From Gammaproteobacteria bacterium (GTDB lineage: Bacteria > Pseudomonadota > Gammaproteobacteria > Steroidobacterales > Steroidobacteraceae), in the NCBI GenBank assembly GCA_020029535.1, contig JAIBJM010000032.1, positions 1 to 49,671 on the forward strand: a stretch of 49,671 nucleotides of DNA, in the 5' to 3' direction. The translations under genes were made by a program, and so were the position numbers. This document shows positions 42,540 through 49,671 of the stretch, in pieces. Every line of letters begins with the position of its first letter. The first letter of the stretch is position 1. The notes under the pieces are model-generated. The model had not been told where the DNA came from and ran no database searches. It saw nothing but the letters and a program-made list of their open reading frames with translations.

Positions 42540-43996
42540 TGGATCGCAAGTTGAATCGCCGCTGGACGCCGGTGTTGGCCGGCCTGCTGCTGGCGCCGCT
42601 GGTCGCTGCGGCGGCTGAATCGAATGAAGCCGCGGATGCGGTGGCGCTGCGCGCGCAGATTGAAGAACTGGATCAGAAGCTGAAGATCATCGAGCGTCGC
42701 CTCGAGCTGCAGCAGGAGACGGCGGCCACCGCGGCCACCGCCGCACCGGTGGTGCGTGCCGGCGGCGACCGTTTCTCGCTGGCGTCCACCAATGGCGCCA
42801 ACACCATCCGCTTCCGCGCCGTGCTGAATGTCGATAACCGTCTGTACAGCAATGATCTGGCGCCCAATGGTTCGCCGCTGGCGCCTGGCGCGAACGGCTT
42901 TCTGCTGCGTCAGGTGCGCCCGTTCATCGAGGGTACGTTGGGCGGCTTCGTCGACTACCGCATCATGCCGGACTTCGCCGGCGGTCGTACCGTGCTGCAG
43001 GACGGCTACATCGTGGCGCGCTTCAAGCCGTGGTTCGCGGTGACGGCCGGCAAGTTCAAGTCGCCGCTGGGACTGGAACGTCTGCAGGGGGACACCGACA
43101 CGCGCTTCATCGAGCGCGGGTTGCCGGACAAGCTGATCCCCAACCGCGACATCGGCCTGCAGTTCGGCGGCGATCTCGGCGGTGGCAAGCTCAGCTGGCA
43201 GCTGGCGTACCTGAACGGCGCGCCGGACGGCGGCAGCTCGGACGGCAACACCAGCGCCGATGCCGACAGCAACGACGACAAGGATGTGGTCGCGCGCGTG
43301 TTCACGCTGCCGTTCCGCGATTCGCAGCTGTTCCGGCTGCGCGGTCTCGGCGTGGGTGTGGGCGCCAGCTGGGTGGAGTCCAATGGCCAGCTCGATGGCA
43401 CCGGCGCCGCGACGCAGTCGCTACTGCCCAGTCTGCGCACCAACGGTCAGCAGACTTTCTTCAGCTATCGCGGTGGCACCACGCCGACCATTGCCTGGGG
43501 CAAGCGTGAGCGCATTTCACCGCAGGCCTACTACTACTACGGTCCGTTCGGCTTGCTGAGCGAGTACGTCACCGTCAAGCAGGACGTGCGGCGCGTCAAC
43601 GGTGCCACGGTGCGCGGGGACTCGCTGAACCACAGCGCCTGGCAGGTGGCCGCGTCCTGGTTCCTCACCGGTGAGGACAACGGCTATCGCGTGCCGGCGC
43701 CGAAGAATCCCTACGTCGTCGGCGGCAAGGGCTGGGGTTCGCTGGAACTCACCGCGCGCATCGCCGAACTGGATCTTGACGACGACAGCTTTGCCGGTGG
43801 CGCCGATTCGTTCGCCAATCCGGTCGGTTCGGCCAGCAGGGCGACGGCGTGGACCGTCGGCGCCAACTGGGGTCTGACGCAGAACTTCAAGCTGCTGCTG
43901 GACTACGAAGAAACGAAATTCACCGGCGGCGGCGCGGGCGGCGCTGACGCACCCACCGAGAAAGTGCTGCTGTCGCGCTTTCAGTTCCAGTACTGA
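42539..43996 (+). CDS. OprO/OprP-type outer-membrane porin
   Basis: Anion-selective type porin of 485 residues. The signal peptide ends VAAAA, followed by a coiled-coil trimerisation segment (LRAQIEELDQKLKIIERRLE). The barrel shows the family pattern RFRAVLNVDNRLY, FLLRQVRPFIEGTLGGFVDY and AGKFKSPLGLERLQGDTDTR, and ends KVLLSRFQFQY with terminal aromatic residue. OprP-family porins usually carry phosphate or pyrophosphate; inside a sulfate operon, sulfate uptake across the outer membrane is the likely role. It is translationally coupled to cysA. Confidence 0.9.
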   Translation: MDRKLNRRWTPVLAGLLLAPLVAAAAESNEAADAVALRAQIEELDQKLKIIERRLELQQETAATAATAAPVVRAGGDRFSLASTNGANTIRFRAVLNVDNRLYSNDLAPNGSPLAPGANGFLLRQVRPFIEGTLGGFVDYRIMPDFAGGRTVLQDGYIVARFKPWFAVTAGKFKSPLGLERLQGDTDTRFIERGLPDKLIPNRDIGLQFGGDLGGGKLSWQLAYLNGAPDGGSSDGNTSADADSNDDKDVVARVFTLPFRDSQLFRLRGLGVGVGASWVESNGQLDGTGAATQSLLPSLRTNGQQTFFSYRGGTTPTIAWGKRERISPQAYYYYGPFGLLSEYVTVKQDVRRVNGATVRGDSLNHSAWQVAASWFLTGEDNGYRVPAPKNPYVVGGKGWGSLELTARIAELDLDDDSFAGGADSFANPVGSASRATAWTVGANWGLTQNFKLLLDYEETKFTGGGAGGADAPTEKVLLSRFQFQY

Positions 43997-44017
43997 GTAC
44001 TGATGGAGCAAATGAAC

Positions 44018-45046
44018 ATGAACACCTCTTTTTCACGTCGCATGCTGGTGGCCTTGGCCAGCGTAATTACCGCAGGCGCAGTCACGCTGCCGGTTCTGGC
44101 CGCCGCGCCGGCGCCGGTGACGCTGCTGAATGTGTCCTACGATCCGACCCGCGAACTGTATGAAGCCGTCAACAAGGCCTTCGCCGCCGAGTGGCTGAAG
44201 AGCACCGGCCAGACCGTCACCATCCGCCAGAGTCATGGTGGCTCGGGCGGCCAGGCCCGCGCCGTGGCCAACGGACTCGAGGCCGATGTGGTCACGCTGG
44301 CGCTGGCCTTCGATGTGGACGCGCTCTACAAGCAGGGCAAGCTGATTCCGCAGAACTGGGCCGCGCGTCTGCCCAACAACAGCGCGCCCTATACCTCGAC
44401 GATTGTTTTTCTGGTGCGCAAGGGCAATCCGAAGAACATCCGTGACTGGGGCGATCTGGCCCGCGCCGGCGTGTCGGTGATCACGCCGAATCCGAAGACC
44501 TCGGGCGGCGCGCGCTGGAACTATCTCGCTGCCTGGCAGTGGGCCAAGCGTCAGCCTGGCGGCAGCGATGCGAGTGCCGAAGCTTTCATCAAGAAGGTGT
44601 ACGCCAATGTGCCGGTGCTGGATTCGGGTGCGCGCGGATCGACGGTGACATTCGTCGAGCGCGGCATTGGCGACGTGCTGCTGGCCTGGGAAAACGAAGC
44701 GCTGCTGGCCAAGAAACAACCGGGCGGCGACAAGTTCGACATCGTGCTGCCCTCGCTCAGCATCCTGGCCGAGCCGCCGGTGACGGTGGTGGACAAGGTG
44801 GCCAGCCGCCGCGGCACCACCAGAGTGGCGAATGCCTATCTGCAGTTCCTGTACACGAAGCAGGGCCAGGAGATCGCGGCGCAGAACTTCTACCGCCCGC
44901 GCGATGCCGGGGTTGCGGCGAAGTACGCGGCGCAGTTCCCCAAGATATCGCTGTTCACGATCGATGAGGCCTTCGGCGGCTGGGACAAGGCGCAGGCCAG
45001 CCACTTTGCCGATCGCGGCAGCTTCGATCGCATCTACACGCGCTGA
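44018..45046 (+). CDS. sbp: Periplasmic sulfate-binding protein
   Basis: Captures sulfate for the CysTWA importer. The 342-residue product has a signal peptide (ending VLAAAPAP) and the Sbp/CysP hallmarks [66 protein letters not shown] and [17 protein letters not shown]. The SYDPTRE and GGSGGQ segments supply the anion-binding main-chain amides. Three ATGs compete (44003, 44012, 44018); I chose 44018 because GGAG at 44005-44008 lies nine bases upstream. The last codon overlaps the next start (TGATG). Confidence 0.95.
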   Translation: MNTSFSRRMLVALASVITAGAVTLPVLAAAPAPVTLLNVSYDPTRELYEAVNKAFAAEWLKSTGQTVTIRQSHGGSGGQARAVANGLEADVVTLALAFDVDALYKQGKLIPQNWAARLPNNSAPYTSTIVFLVRKGNPKNIRDWGDLARAGVSVITPNPKTSGGARWNYLAAWQWAKRQPGGSDASAEAFIKKVYANVPVLDSGARGSTVTFVERGIGDVLLAWENEALLAKKQPGGDKFDIVLPSLSILAEPPVTVVDKVASRRGTTRVANAYLQFLYTKQGQEIAAQNFYRPRDAGVAAKYAAQFPKISLFTIDEAFGGWDKAQASHFADRGSFDRIYTR

Positions 45047-45879
45047 TGACTGCGCGGCACTTCAGGGTGCTGCCCGGCTTCGGCCTGACCATGGGTTACA
45101 CGTTGCTGTATCTGTCGCTGATCGTGCTGATTCCGCTGTCGGCCGCCTTCCTGCGCAGCGCCGAGCTCGGACCGGAACGGTTCTGGGCCGTCGTGACCAC
45201 CCCGCGCGTACTGTCCGCGCTGCGGCTCAGTTTTGGCGCGGCGTTGCTGGCGGCGCTGGTCAATGCCGTGTTCGGCTTCATCATTGCCTGGTCGCTGGTG
45301 CGGCTGCGCTTCCCGGGCCGTCGCATTGTCGATGCCATCATTGATCTGCCGTTTGCGCTGCCCACTGCGGTGGCGGGCATTGCGCTGACGGCGCTGTACA
45401 GCGCCAACGGCTGGATCGGCCGCATCATCGAGCCGCTGGGTTTCAAGGTGGCCTACACGCCGACGGGCGTGGTGCTGGCGCTGATGTTTGTCGGATTGCC
45501 GTTCATCGTGCGCACGCTGCAACCGGTGATCGCGGATCTGGATCGTGAACTGGAAGGCGCTGCCGAAACGCTGGGTGCCTCGCGGTTGCAGACCTTCCGC
45601 TGGGTGGTGCTGCCGGCGATCTGGCCGGCGTTGCTGACCGGCTGCGCGCTGGCCTTTTCGCGCGCGGTGGGCGAGTACGGTTCGGTGATCTTCATCGCCG
45701 GCAATATTCCGCTGCAGTCGGAAATCGCGCCGCTGGTGATCATGACCAAGCTGGAGGAATTCGAGTACGGCGAAGCCACGGCCATTGCCGTGGCCATGCT
45801 GCTGATCTCGTTCACGCTGATGCTGGCCATCAACGGTCTGCAGCTGTGGGGGCAGAGGCGGCAGCGGAGTCGCACATGA
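45046..45879 (+). CDS. cysT: Sulfate ABC transporter permease CysT
   Basis: Inner-membrane permease of 277 residues with six predicted helices: [60 protein letters not shown] and others. The cytoplasmic EAA loop contacting CysA reads [20 protein letters not shown] followed by [12 protein letters not shown]. It pairs with CysW to form the sulfate channel. The ATG overlaps the binding-protein stop (TGATG) and its own stop overlaps cysW (ATGA). Confidence 0.95.
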   Translation: MTARHFRVLPGFGLTMGYTLLYLSLIVLIPLSAAFLRSAELGPERFWAVVTTPRVLSALRLSFGAALLAALVNAVFGFIIAWSLVRLRFPGRRIVDAIIDLPFALPTAVAGIALTALYSANGWIGRIIEPLGFKVAYTPTGVVLALMFVGLPFIVRTLQPVIADLDRELEGAAETLGASRLQTFRWVVLPAIWPALLTGCALAFSRAVGEYGSVIFIAGNIPLQSEIAPLVIMTKLEEFEYGEATAIAVAMLLISFTLMLAINGLQLWGQRRQRSRT

Positions 45880-46718
45880 AACCCTCGCGCGTGCCGGCCA
45901 ATCTGGGTGCCATGCTGCTGCTGGGCGTGGCGCTGGCCTATGTGGGCGTGCTGGTGCTGCTGCCGCTGCTGGTGGTGTTCGTCGAAGCGCTGCGCAGCGG
46001 TGTCGGCGCCTATCTGGAAGCGCTGTCCGATCCGTACGCGCATTCGGCCATCCGCCTGACGCTGATGACCGCGGCCATCAGCGTGCCACTGAACCTGGTG
46101 TTCGGCGTAGCCGCTTCCTGGGCCATCACCAAATTCGACTTCCGCGGCAAGAATGCGCTGATCACCTTGATCGATCTGCCGTTCGCGGTGTCGCCGGTGA
46201 TCTCGGGCCTGATCTATCTGCTGGTGTTCGGCGCGCAGGGCTGGCTGGGTCCCTGGCTGCTGGAGCATGACATCCGCGTGGTGTTCGCCGTGCCTGGCAT
46301 CATCCTGGCCACCACCTTCGTCACCTTTCCGTTCGTGGCACGCGAACTGATTCCGCTGATGCAGGCGCAGGGCACCGATGAAGAAGTTACCGCACTGTCG
46401 CTCGGCGCCTCCGGCTGGCAGACCTTCTGGCTGGTGACGTTGCCGAACATACGCTGGGGCCTGCTGTACGGCGTGCTGCTGTGTAATGCCCGCGCCATGG
46501 GTGAGTTCGGCGCGGTGTCGGTGGTCTCGGGCCATATCCGCGGTCTGACCAACACGCTGCCGCTGCACATCGAGATCCTGCACAAGGAATACAACCCGGT
46601 GGGCGCCTTTGCCACCGCCGCGCTGCTGGCCATGCTGGCGCTGGTGACGCTGATCACCAAGTCCTTGCTCGAGATGCGGCATCCCGAGCTGCGGCAGGGT
46701 GTGGCGCGGCAACGCTGA
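45876..46718 (+). CDS. cysW: Sulfate ABC transporter permease CysW
   Basis: Second permease, 280 residues, six helices including [20 protein letters not shown] and [20 protein letters not shown]. The EAA loop is [20 protein letters not shown] followed by [12 protein letters not shown]. The [19 protein letters not shown] stretch is characteristic of CysW. I take the ATG at 45876 coupled to cysT (ATGA) over the longer frame from 45846. The histidine kinase starts only 33 bases after its stop, so the sensor genes probably share the transcript. Confidence 0.95.
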   Translation: MKPSRVPANLGAMLLLGVALAYVGVLVLLPLLVVFVEALRSGVGAYLEALSDPYAHSAIRLTLMTAAISVPLNLVFGVAASWAITKFDFRGKNALITLIDLPFAVSPVISGLIYLLVFGAQGWLGPWLLEHDIRVVFAVPGIILATTFVTFPFVARELIPLMQAQGTDEEVTALSLGASGWQTFWLVTLPNIRWGLLYGVLLCNARAMGEFGAVSVVSGHIRGLTNTLPLHIEILHKEYNPVGAFATAALLAMLALVTLITKSLLEMRHPELRQGVARQR

Positions 46719-46751
46719 GTGGTCCTCATTCCAGGTGGTAGGCTGGCGACA

Positions 46752-48836
46752 ATGAGTGCTCGGGCACCCAAGTCCGCACCGCAGATTGGTCTGGCCTCCT
46801 GGCTGGGCGGCGGCAGCGTGTTCGTGGTGCTGATCGCGGTGGCAGCCATGTCCATCGCCTGCGCACTGCTGCTGGAGCGCGTGGTGCGGCAGCAGGCGCT
46901 GGTGCGGGTGCAGCTGGCCGCCACCAGTGCGCGCGAGCTGCTGCGACGCGCGGGCGAGGATGTGCTCACCGATACACAGGTGCTGGCCGACCGGCCGACA
47001 CTGTTGCGGTTGCTGCAGGAGGGCTCGGAAGCCGAGTTGTTGCCGTTCATCACGCGCTACTGCGAATCCAGCGACAACGATGTCTGCCTGTTGTACGGAC
47101 CCGCCGGACAACTGATCAGCAATCGCCCGGCGCTGGCCTGGGAATCGATCGCCGCCGCCAATCGCGAGCAGGGCGAGCGTTTCCTGTTGGCCCCGAAGGA
47201 TGGTCAGGCGCCGTGGTGGGGTGCCACGTTGCGCGTCACCGGTCTCGATGGCTGGCAGGTGGTGGTGCTGCGGCAGGCCAGTGCCGCGCTGGTCGAGGAT
47301 CTCGGCCGCCAGGTCAGCGCCACGGTGCAGCTGATCAACTTCCCCGGTTACAAGGCACCGCCCGATGATCCGCTGACGCCATTGCATACGGCGACGCTGG
47401 CCAATGGCCGCGTCAGCGCGCTGTATCTGGAGAACGGCGCACAGTTTGCCGCCAGCGTGGCAGTGACAGCAGTGACCGGCGAAGTGATCGCACTGCTGGA
47501 TGCACGCATTCCGGCCAGCGAGTTCAGCGCGGCAATTGCCGGCTTCAACCAGCTGTTGGCACTGGTGGCCGTGATCGTTGCAGTGATCGCCGGCGTCAGC
47601 GGTGTGCTGTATGGCCGCTGGCTGGCACGCCCGGTGGTGGCGCTGCGCGATGTGGCGCAGCGCATCGGTCGCGGCGATCTCACCGCGTCGGTGCCGCCGG
47701 TGGCACCGCTGGAAGTGGGCGCGCTGGCGCAGTCGATGGAGGAGATGCGCGCCAACCTCAATGCGCTGACGCAATCGCTGCGGCGTCGCGAGGCCGAGGC
47801 GCAGGCGCTGCTGGGCGGCATTGTCGAGGGCGTATACGCCGTCGATGCCGAGCGCATCATCCGCCATGTGAATCCGCAGGTGGGCAAGCTGCTGCACAAG
47901 AGCGACGCCGACATCGTCGGCCACTTCTGCGGCGACGTGCTGCAGCCCGAACGTGTCAACGGCGTGCGGCCCTGCGAGCGCAGCTGTCCAATCGTAGCGG
48001 CGCGCGGCAGCGGCCAGGCCAGCAACCCCGAAACGCTGTGTCTGGCTGACGGCAGCCGGCGTTCCACCATCATCGTCAGTGCGGCGCCGGTGGCGGGTCT
48101 GCAGGTGCAGGTGCTGCGCGATGAAACCGAACTGGAAGCCGTGCGGCGCGCACGCGACGGCGTGCTGGGCAATATCTCGCATGAGTTCCGCACGCCGCTG
48201 GCGGCGCAACTGGCCTCCATCGAACTGCTGCGCGACGGTCTGACCCACATGCAGCCGGAGGCGGCACGCGAGCTGCTGGCCAACGTCGAGCGCGGCGTGC
48301 TGCGGCTGATGCGGCTGATCGACAATCTGCTGGAGAGCGTGCGCATCGAAGCCGGCCAGTTGTCCATCCGTCAGCAGCAGGTGGATCTGGGCGAGGTGCT
48401 GCATGAGGCTGCCGATCTGATGGCGCCTCTGCTGTCGCAGCGTGGACTGCGGCTGGACGTGCAGCTCGATGCCATCGATGTCGCGGTGCCCGGCGACAGC
48501 CAGCGTCTGCTGCAGGTGTTCATCAACCTGCTGTCCAACGCTGCCAAATTTGCGCCAGAAAACAGCACCATACGGGTCGGCGGTGCGAAGTTGCCCGATG
48601 CCGTCGAACTGTGGGTGGACGATGCCGGTGAAGAGCCGGCGGGCGGACATAGCGCCGCCATCTTCGAGCGCTTCCGGCGCGCCGAGGGCGCTGAGCCGGA
48701 TGCGCCGGGGCTGGGGCTGGGGCTGTGGATCGTCAAATCCATCGTTGATCGTCATCACGGCAGCATTGCGGTGACGCGTACCGCAGACCATCACACGCGC
48801 TTCCTGCTCAAGCTACCGCTCGAGGTGCAGGCATGA
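46752..48836 (+). CDS. Sensor histidine kinase with periplasmic domain, HAMP and Cys-bearing PAS
   Basis: Membrane sensor of 694 residues. Helix 1 (about 22-42) and helix 2 (about 266-287) enclose a periplasmic sensor of roughly 220 residues. HAMP follows (LARPVVALRDVAQRIGRGDL), then a PAS domain (about 350-465) with Cys393, Cys408 and Cys412 in HFCGDVLQP and RPCERSCPIV. The HisKA box is NISHEFRTPLA with phospho-acceptor His477; the HATPase has INLLSNAAKFAPE and GLGLGLWIVKSI. The ATG at 46752 is preferred to a GTG at 46719 without homology. It is coupled to the response regulator (ATGA) and downstream of cysW, so it may sense sulfate or sulfur status; inference. Confidence 0.92.
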   Translation: MSARAPKSAPQIGLASWLGGGSVFVVLIAVAAMSIACALLLERVVRQQALVRVQLAATSARELLRRAGEDVLTDTQVLADRPTLLRLLQEGSEAELLPFITRYCESSDNDVCLLYGPAGQLISNRPALAWESIAAANREQGERFLLAPKDGQAPWWGATLRVTGLDGWQVVVLRQASAALVEDLGRQVSATVQLINFPGYKAPPDDPLTPLHTATLANGRVSALYLENGAQFAASVAVTAVTGEVIALLDARIPASEFSAAIAGFNQLLALVAVIVAVIAGVSGVLYGRWLARPVVALRDVAQRIGRGDLTASVPPVAPLEVGALAQSMEEMRANLNALTQSLRRREAEAQALLGGIVEGVYAVDAERIIRHVNPQVGKLLHKSDADIVGHFCGDVLQPERVNGVRPCERSCPIVAARGSGQASNPETLCLADGSRRSTIIVSAAPVAGLQVQVLRDETELEAVRRARDGVLGNISHEFRTPLAAQLASIELLRDGLTHMQPEAARELLANVERGVLRLMRLIDNLLESVRIEAGQLSIRQQQVDLGEVLHEAADLMAPLLSQRGLRLDVQLDAIDVAVPGDSQRLLQVFINLLSNAAKFAPENSTIRVGGAKLPDAVELWVDDAGEEPAGGHSAAIFERFRRAEGAEPDAPGLGLGLWIVKSIVDRHHGSIAVTRTADHHTRFLLKLPLEVQA

Positions 48837-49519
48837 AGGTGCTGGTGGTCGATGACGATGCCGATCTGCTGGCGGTGGTCAGCTTTGCACTGCGCCAGGC
48901 CGGCTTTCCGGTGGTGCAGGCCAACAGTTATGGCAGCGCGTTGGCCGAGTACCGCAACGAACAGCCCACGCTGGCCATTCTCGACATCAATCTGCCCGGC
49001 GGCTCGGGCTTCGATCTGTGCGAAGTCATCCGGCGCGAATCGGCGATGCCCATCATGATGCTGACCGCGCGCGGCGAGGAAGCCGATCTGGTGCGCGCGC
49101 TGGAGCTGGGCGCCGACGACTACCTGACCAAGCCGTTCAGTCCGCGCACGCTGATTGCGCGCGTCAAGGCACTGCTGCGCCGCGCGGGTCTGGAGGGCAG
49201 TGCGCAGCCGGCACCCAGCCAGGTCGGCGCGCTGAAACTCGAGGCCGAATCGCTGACGCTGACCATCGATGGGCAGCGCGAGCTGCGGCTGACGCCGCTG
49301 GAAGTGCGACTGCTGCAGCTGATGTTCGCCAACGCCGGCCAGGTGGTGCAGGCCGACCGGCTGATGGCGCATGTGTGGGGGCGGCGCGGTGGCGGCGACC
49401 GTCAGCTGTTGAAGCAGCTGGTGCACCGGCTGCGCGTCAAGCTGGGCGATGATGCCGAGCAGCCGCGCTGGCTGGAGACCATTCCGAATGCGGGCTATCG
49501 GTTGCGTGCTTCTGAGTAG
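48833..49519 (+). CDS. OmpR/PhoB-family response regulator
   Basis: DNA-binding regulator of 228 residues. Receiver: acidic DDD at 7-9, phospho-Asp51 (LAILDINLPGGSG), Thr78 (MLTARG), Lys100 (YLTKPF). The winged-helix output domain spans about 135-226 (RLTPLEVRLLQLMFANAGQV, LKQLVHRLRVKLGDD, ETIPNAGYRLR). Its start overlaps the kinase stop by four bases. It is the cognate partner of the kinase. Targets are unknown; the upstream sulfate uptake genes are the obvious candidates. A strong terminator lies 67 bases after the stop. Confidence 0.95.
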   Translation: MKVLVVDDDADLLAVVSFALRQAGFPVVQANSYGSALAEYRNEQPTLAILDINLPGGSGFDLCEVIRRESAMPIMMLTARGEEADLVRALELGADDYLTKPFSPRTLIARVKALLRRAGLEGSAQPAPSQVGALKLEAESLTLTIDGQRELRLTPLEVRLLQLMFANAGQVVQADRLMAHVWGRRGGGDRQLLKQLVHRLRVKLGDDAEQPRWLETIPNAGYRLRASE

Positions 49520-49585
49520 ATCACAGTCTTGCCCGCATCGGTGCTGAGGAAGCAGTCTTCGGCACAGGACGGGTCGGGCGCGCTT

Positions 49586-49611
49586 GATAAAAAGCCGGAC
49601 GGCTTTTTATC
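49586..49611 (+). terminator. Intrinsic terminator after the response regulator gene
   Basis: Perfect inverted repeat GATAAAAAGCCG / CGGCTTTTTATC with a two-base centre (GA). The stem has a GC base followed by a T5 run on the plus strand and an A5 run on the other side, so it can work in both directions. It closes the cysA-to-regulator transcription unit. Confidence 0.88.
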
Positions 49612-49617
49612 GCGTTC

Positions 49618-49644
49618 CCTCGCGCCGGCCGGCGGCTCGCGAGG
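49618..49644. repeat. GC-rich inverted repeat at the window end
   Basis: CCTCGCG (49618-49624) and CGCGAGG (49638-49644) flank a 13-base GC-rich centre containing CCGGCCGG. It lies directly after the intrinsic terminator. No gene is visible in the last 150 bases of the window. It may be a second hairpin or a dispersed element. Confidence 0.35.
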
Positions 49645-49671
49645 CTAAAGCATCGCTCGCCGCTGATCGGC

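Noticed and set aside
45453-48794. A 1113-codon open frame on the minus strand opposite cysT, cysW and the kinase
   Set aside because: Its product is a low-complexity His/Gln/Arg-rich chain without any domain, produced by the codon bias of the well-supported plus-strand genes.

Overview
The window looks like a high-GC gammaproteobacterial chromosome segment. The leuS-lptE pair, FecI/FecR-controlled TonB receptor, NAD-formate dehydrogenase and many TonB- and aromatics-linked families suggest a Steroidobacter/Nevskiales-like heterotroph. That placement is inferred from gene content only. No rRNA, tRNA, CRISPR array or intact insertion sequence was seen.

Layout. 1-2.1 kb: formaldehyde/formate oxidation genes (fghA running off the edge, fdh, the last 30 codons of a gfa gene). 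2.25-2.5 kb: broken SulP permease. 2.5-6.1 kb: housekeeping leuS, lptE and an HExxH protein. 6.1-6.3 kb: C-terminal scrap of an acyl-CoA ligase. 6.3-12.0 kb: fecI-fecR-TonB receptor with two secreted proteins. 12.07-20.0 kb: a truncated NmrA gene, an AraC regulator, a FAD/Fe-S/FAD dehydrogenase trio and two tandem NmrA-like genes. 20.1-27.8 kb: tightly overlapping catabolic operon (gentisate-type dioxygenase, FAH hydrolase, ICL/PEPM enzyme, quinone oxidoreductase, SDR, and a monooxygenase fused to an alpha/beta hydrolase) under a perfect 20-bp palindrome, with an IclR gene upstream. 27.9-29.6 kb: carotenoid/stilbene oxygenase that lost its C-terminus, butted against a decayed TonB receptor. 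29.6-36.6 kb: PadR-linked oxygenase cluster (Rieske oxygenase, aldehyde dehydrogenase, FAD phenol hydroxylase, VOC protein, SnoaL protein, FAH hydrolase). 36.6-40.6 kb: small secreted proteins, MFS transporter, VapBC toxin-antitoxin, SET-domain protein. 40.7-49.5 kb: sulfate uptake operon (CysA with extra C-terminal domain, porin, binding protein, CysT, CysW) continuing into a histidine kinase and response regulator, closed by a strong terminator.

How it works together. Two ring-oxidation clusters (20-27 and 29-36 kb) each have their own regulator and a FAH-type hydrolase, and together they look like degradation of plant- or lignin-derived aromatics to pyruvate and TCA-type acids. The sulfate operon appears to join outer-membrane, periplasmic, inner-membrane and signalling parts in one transcript. 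At least five truncated or frameshifted genes at module borders show that the segment was assembled by repeated deletion and rearrangement.

Most novel candidates: the monooxygenase/Cys-hydrolase fusion in the gentisate-like operon, the CATATG box shared by two divergent promoters, the CysA-USP fusion inside a sulfate/two-component operon, and the FAD/Fe-S/FAD dehydrogenase next to NmrA-like paralogs.
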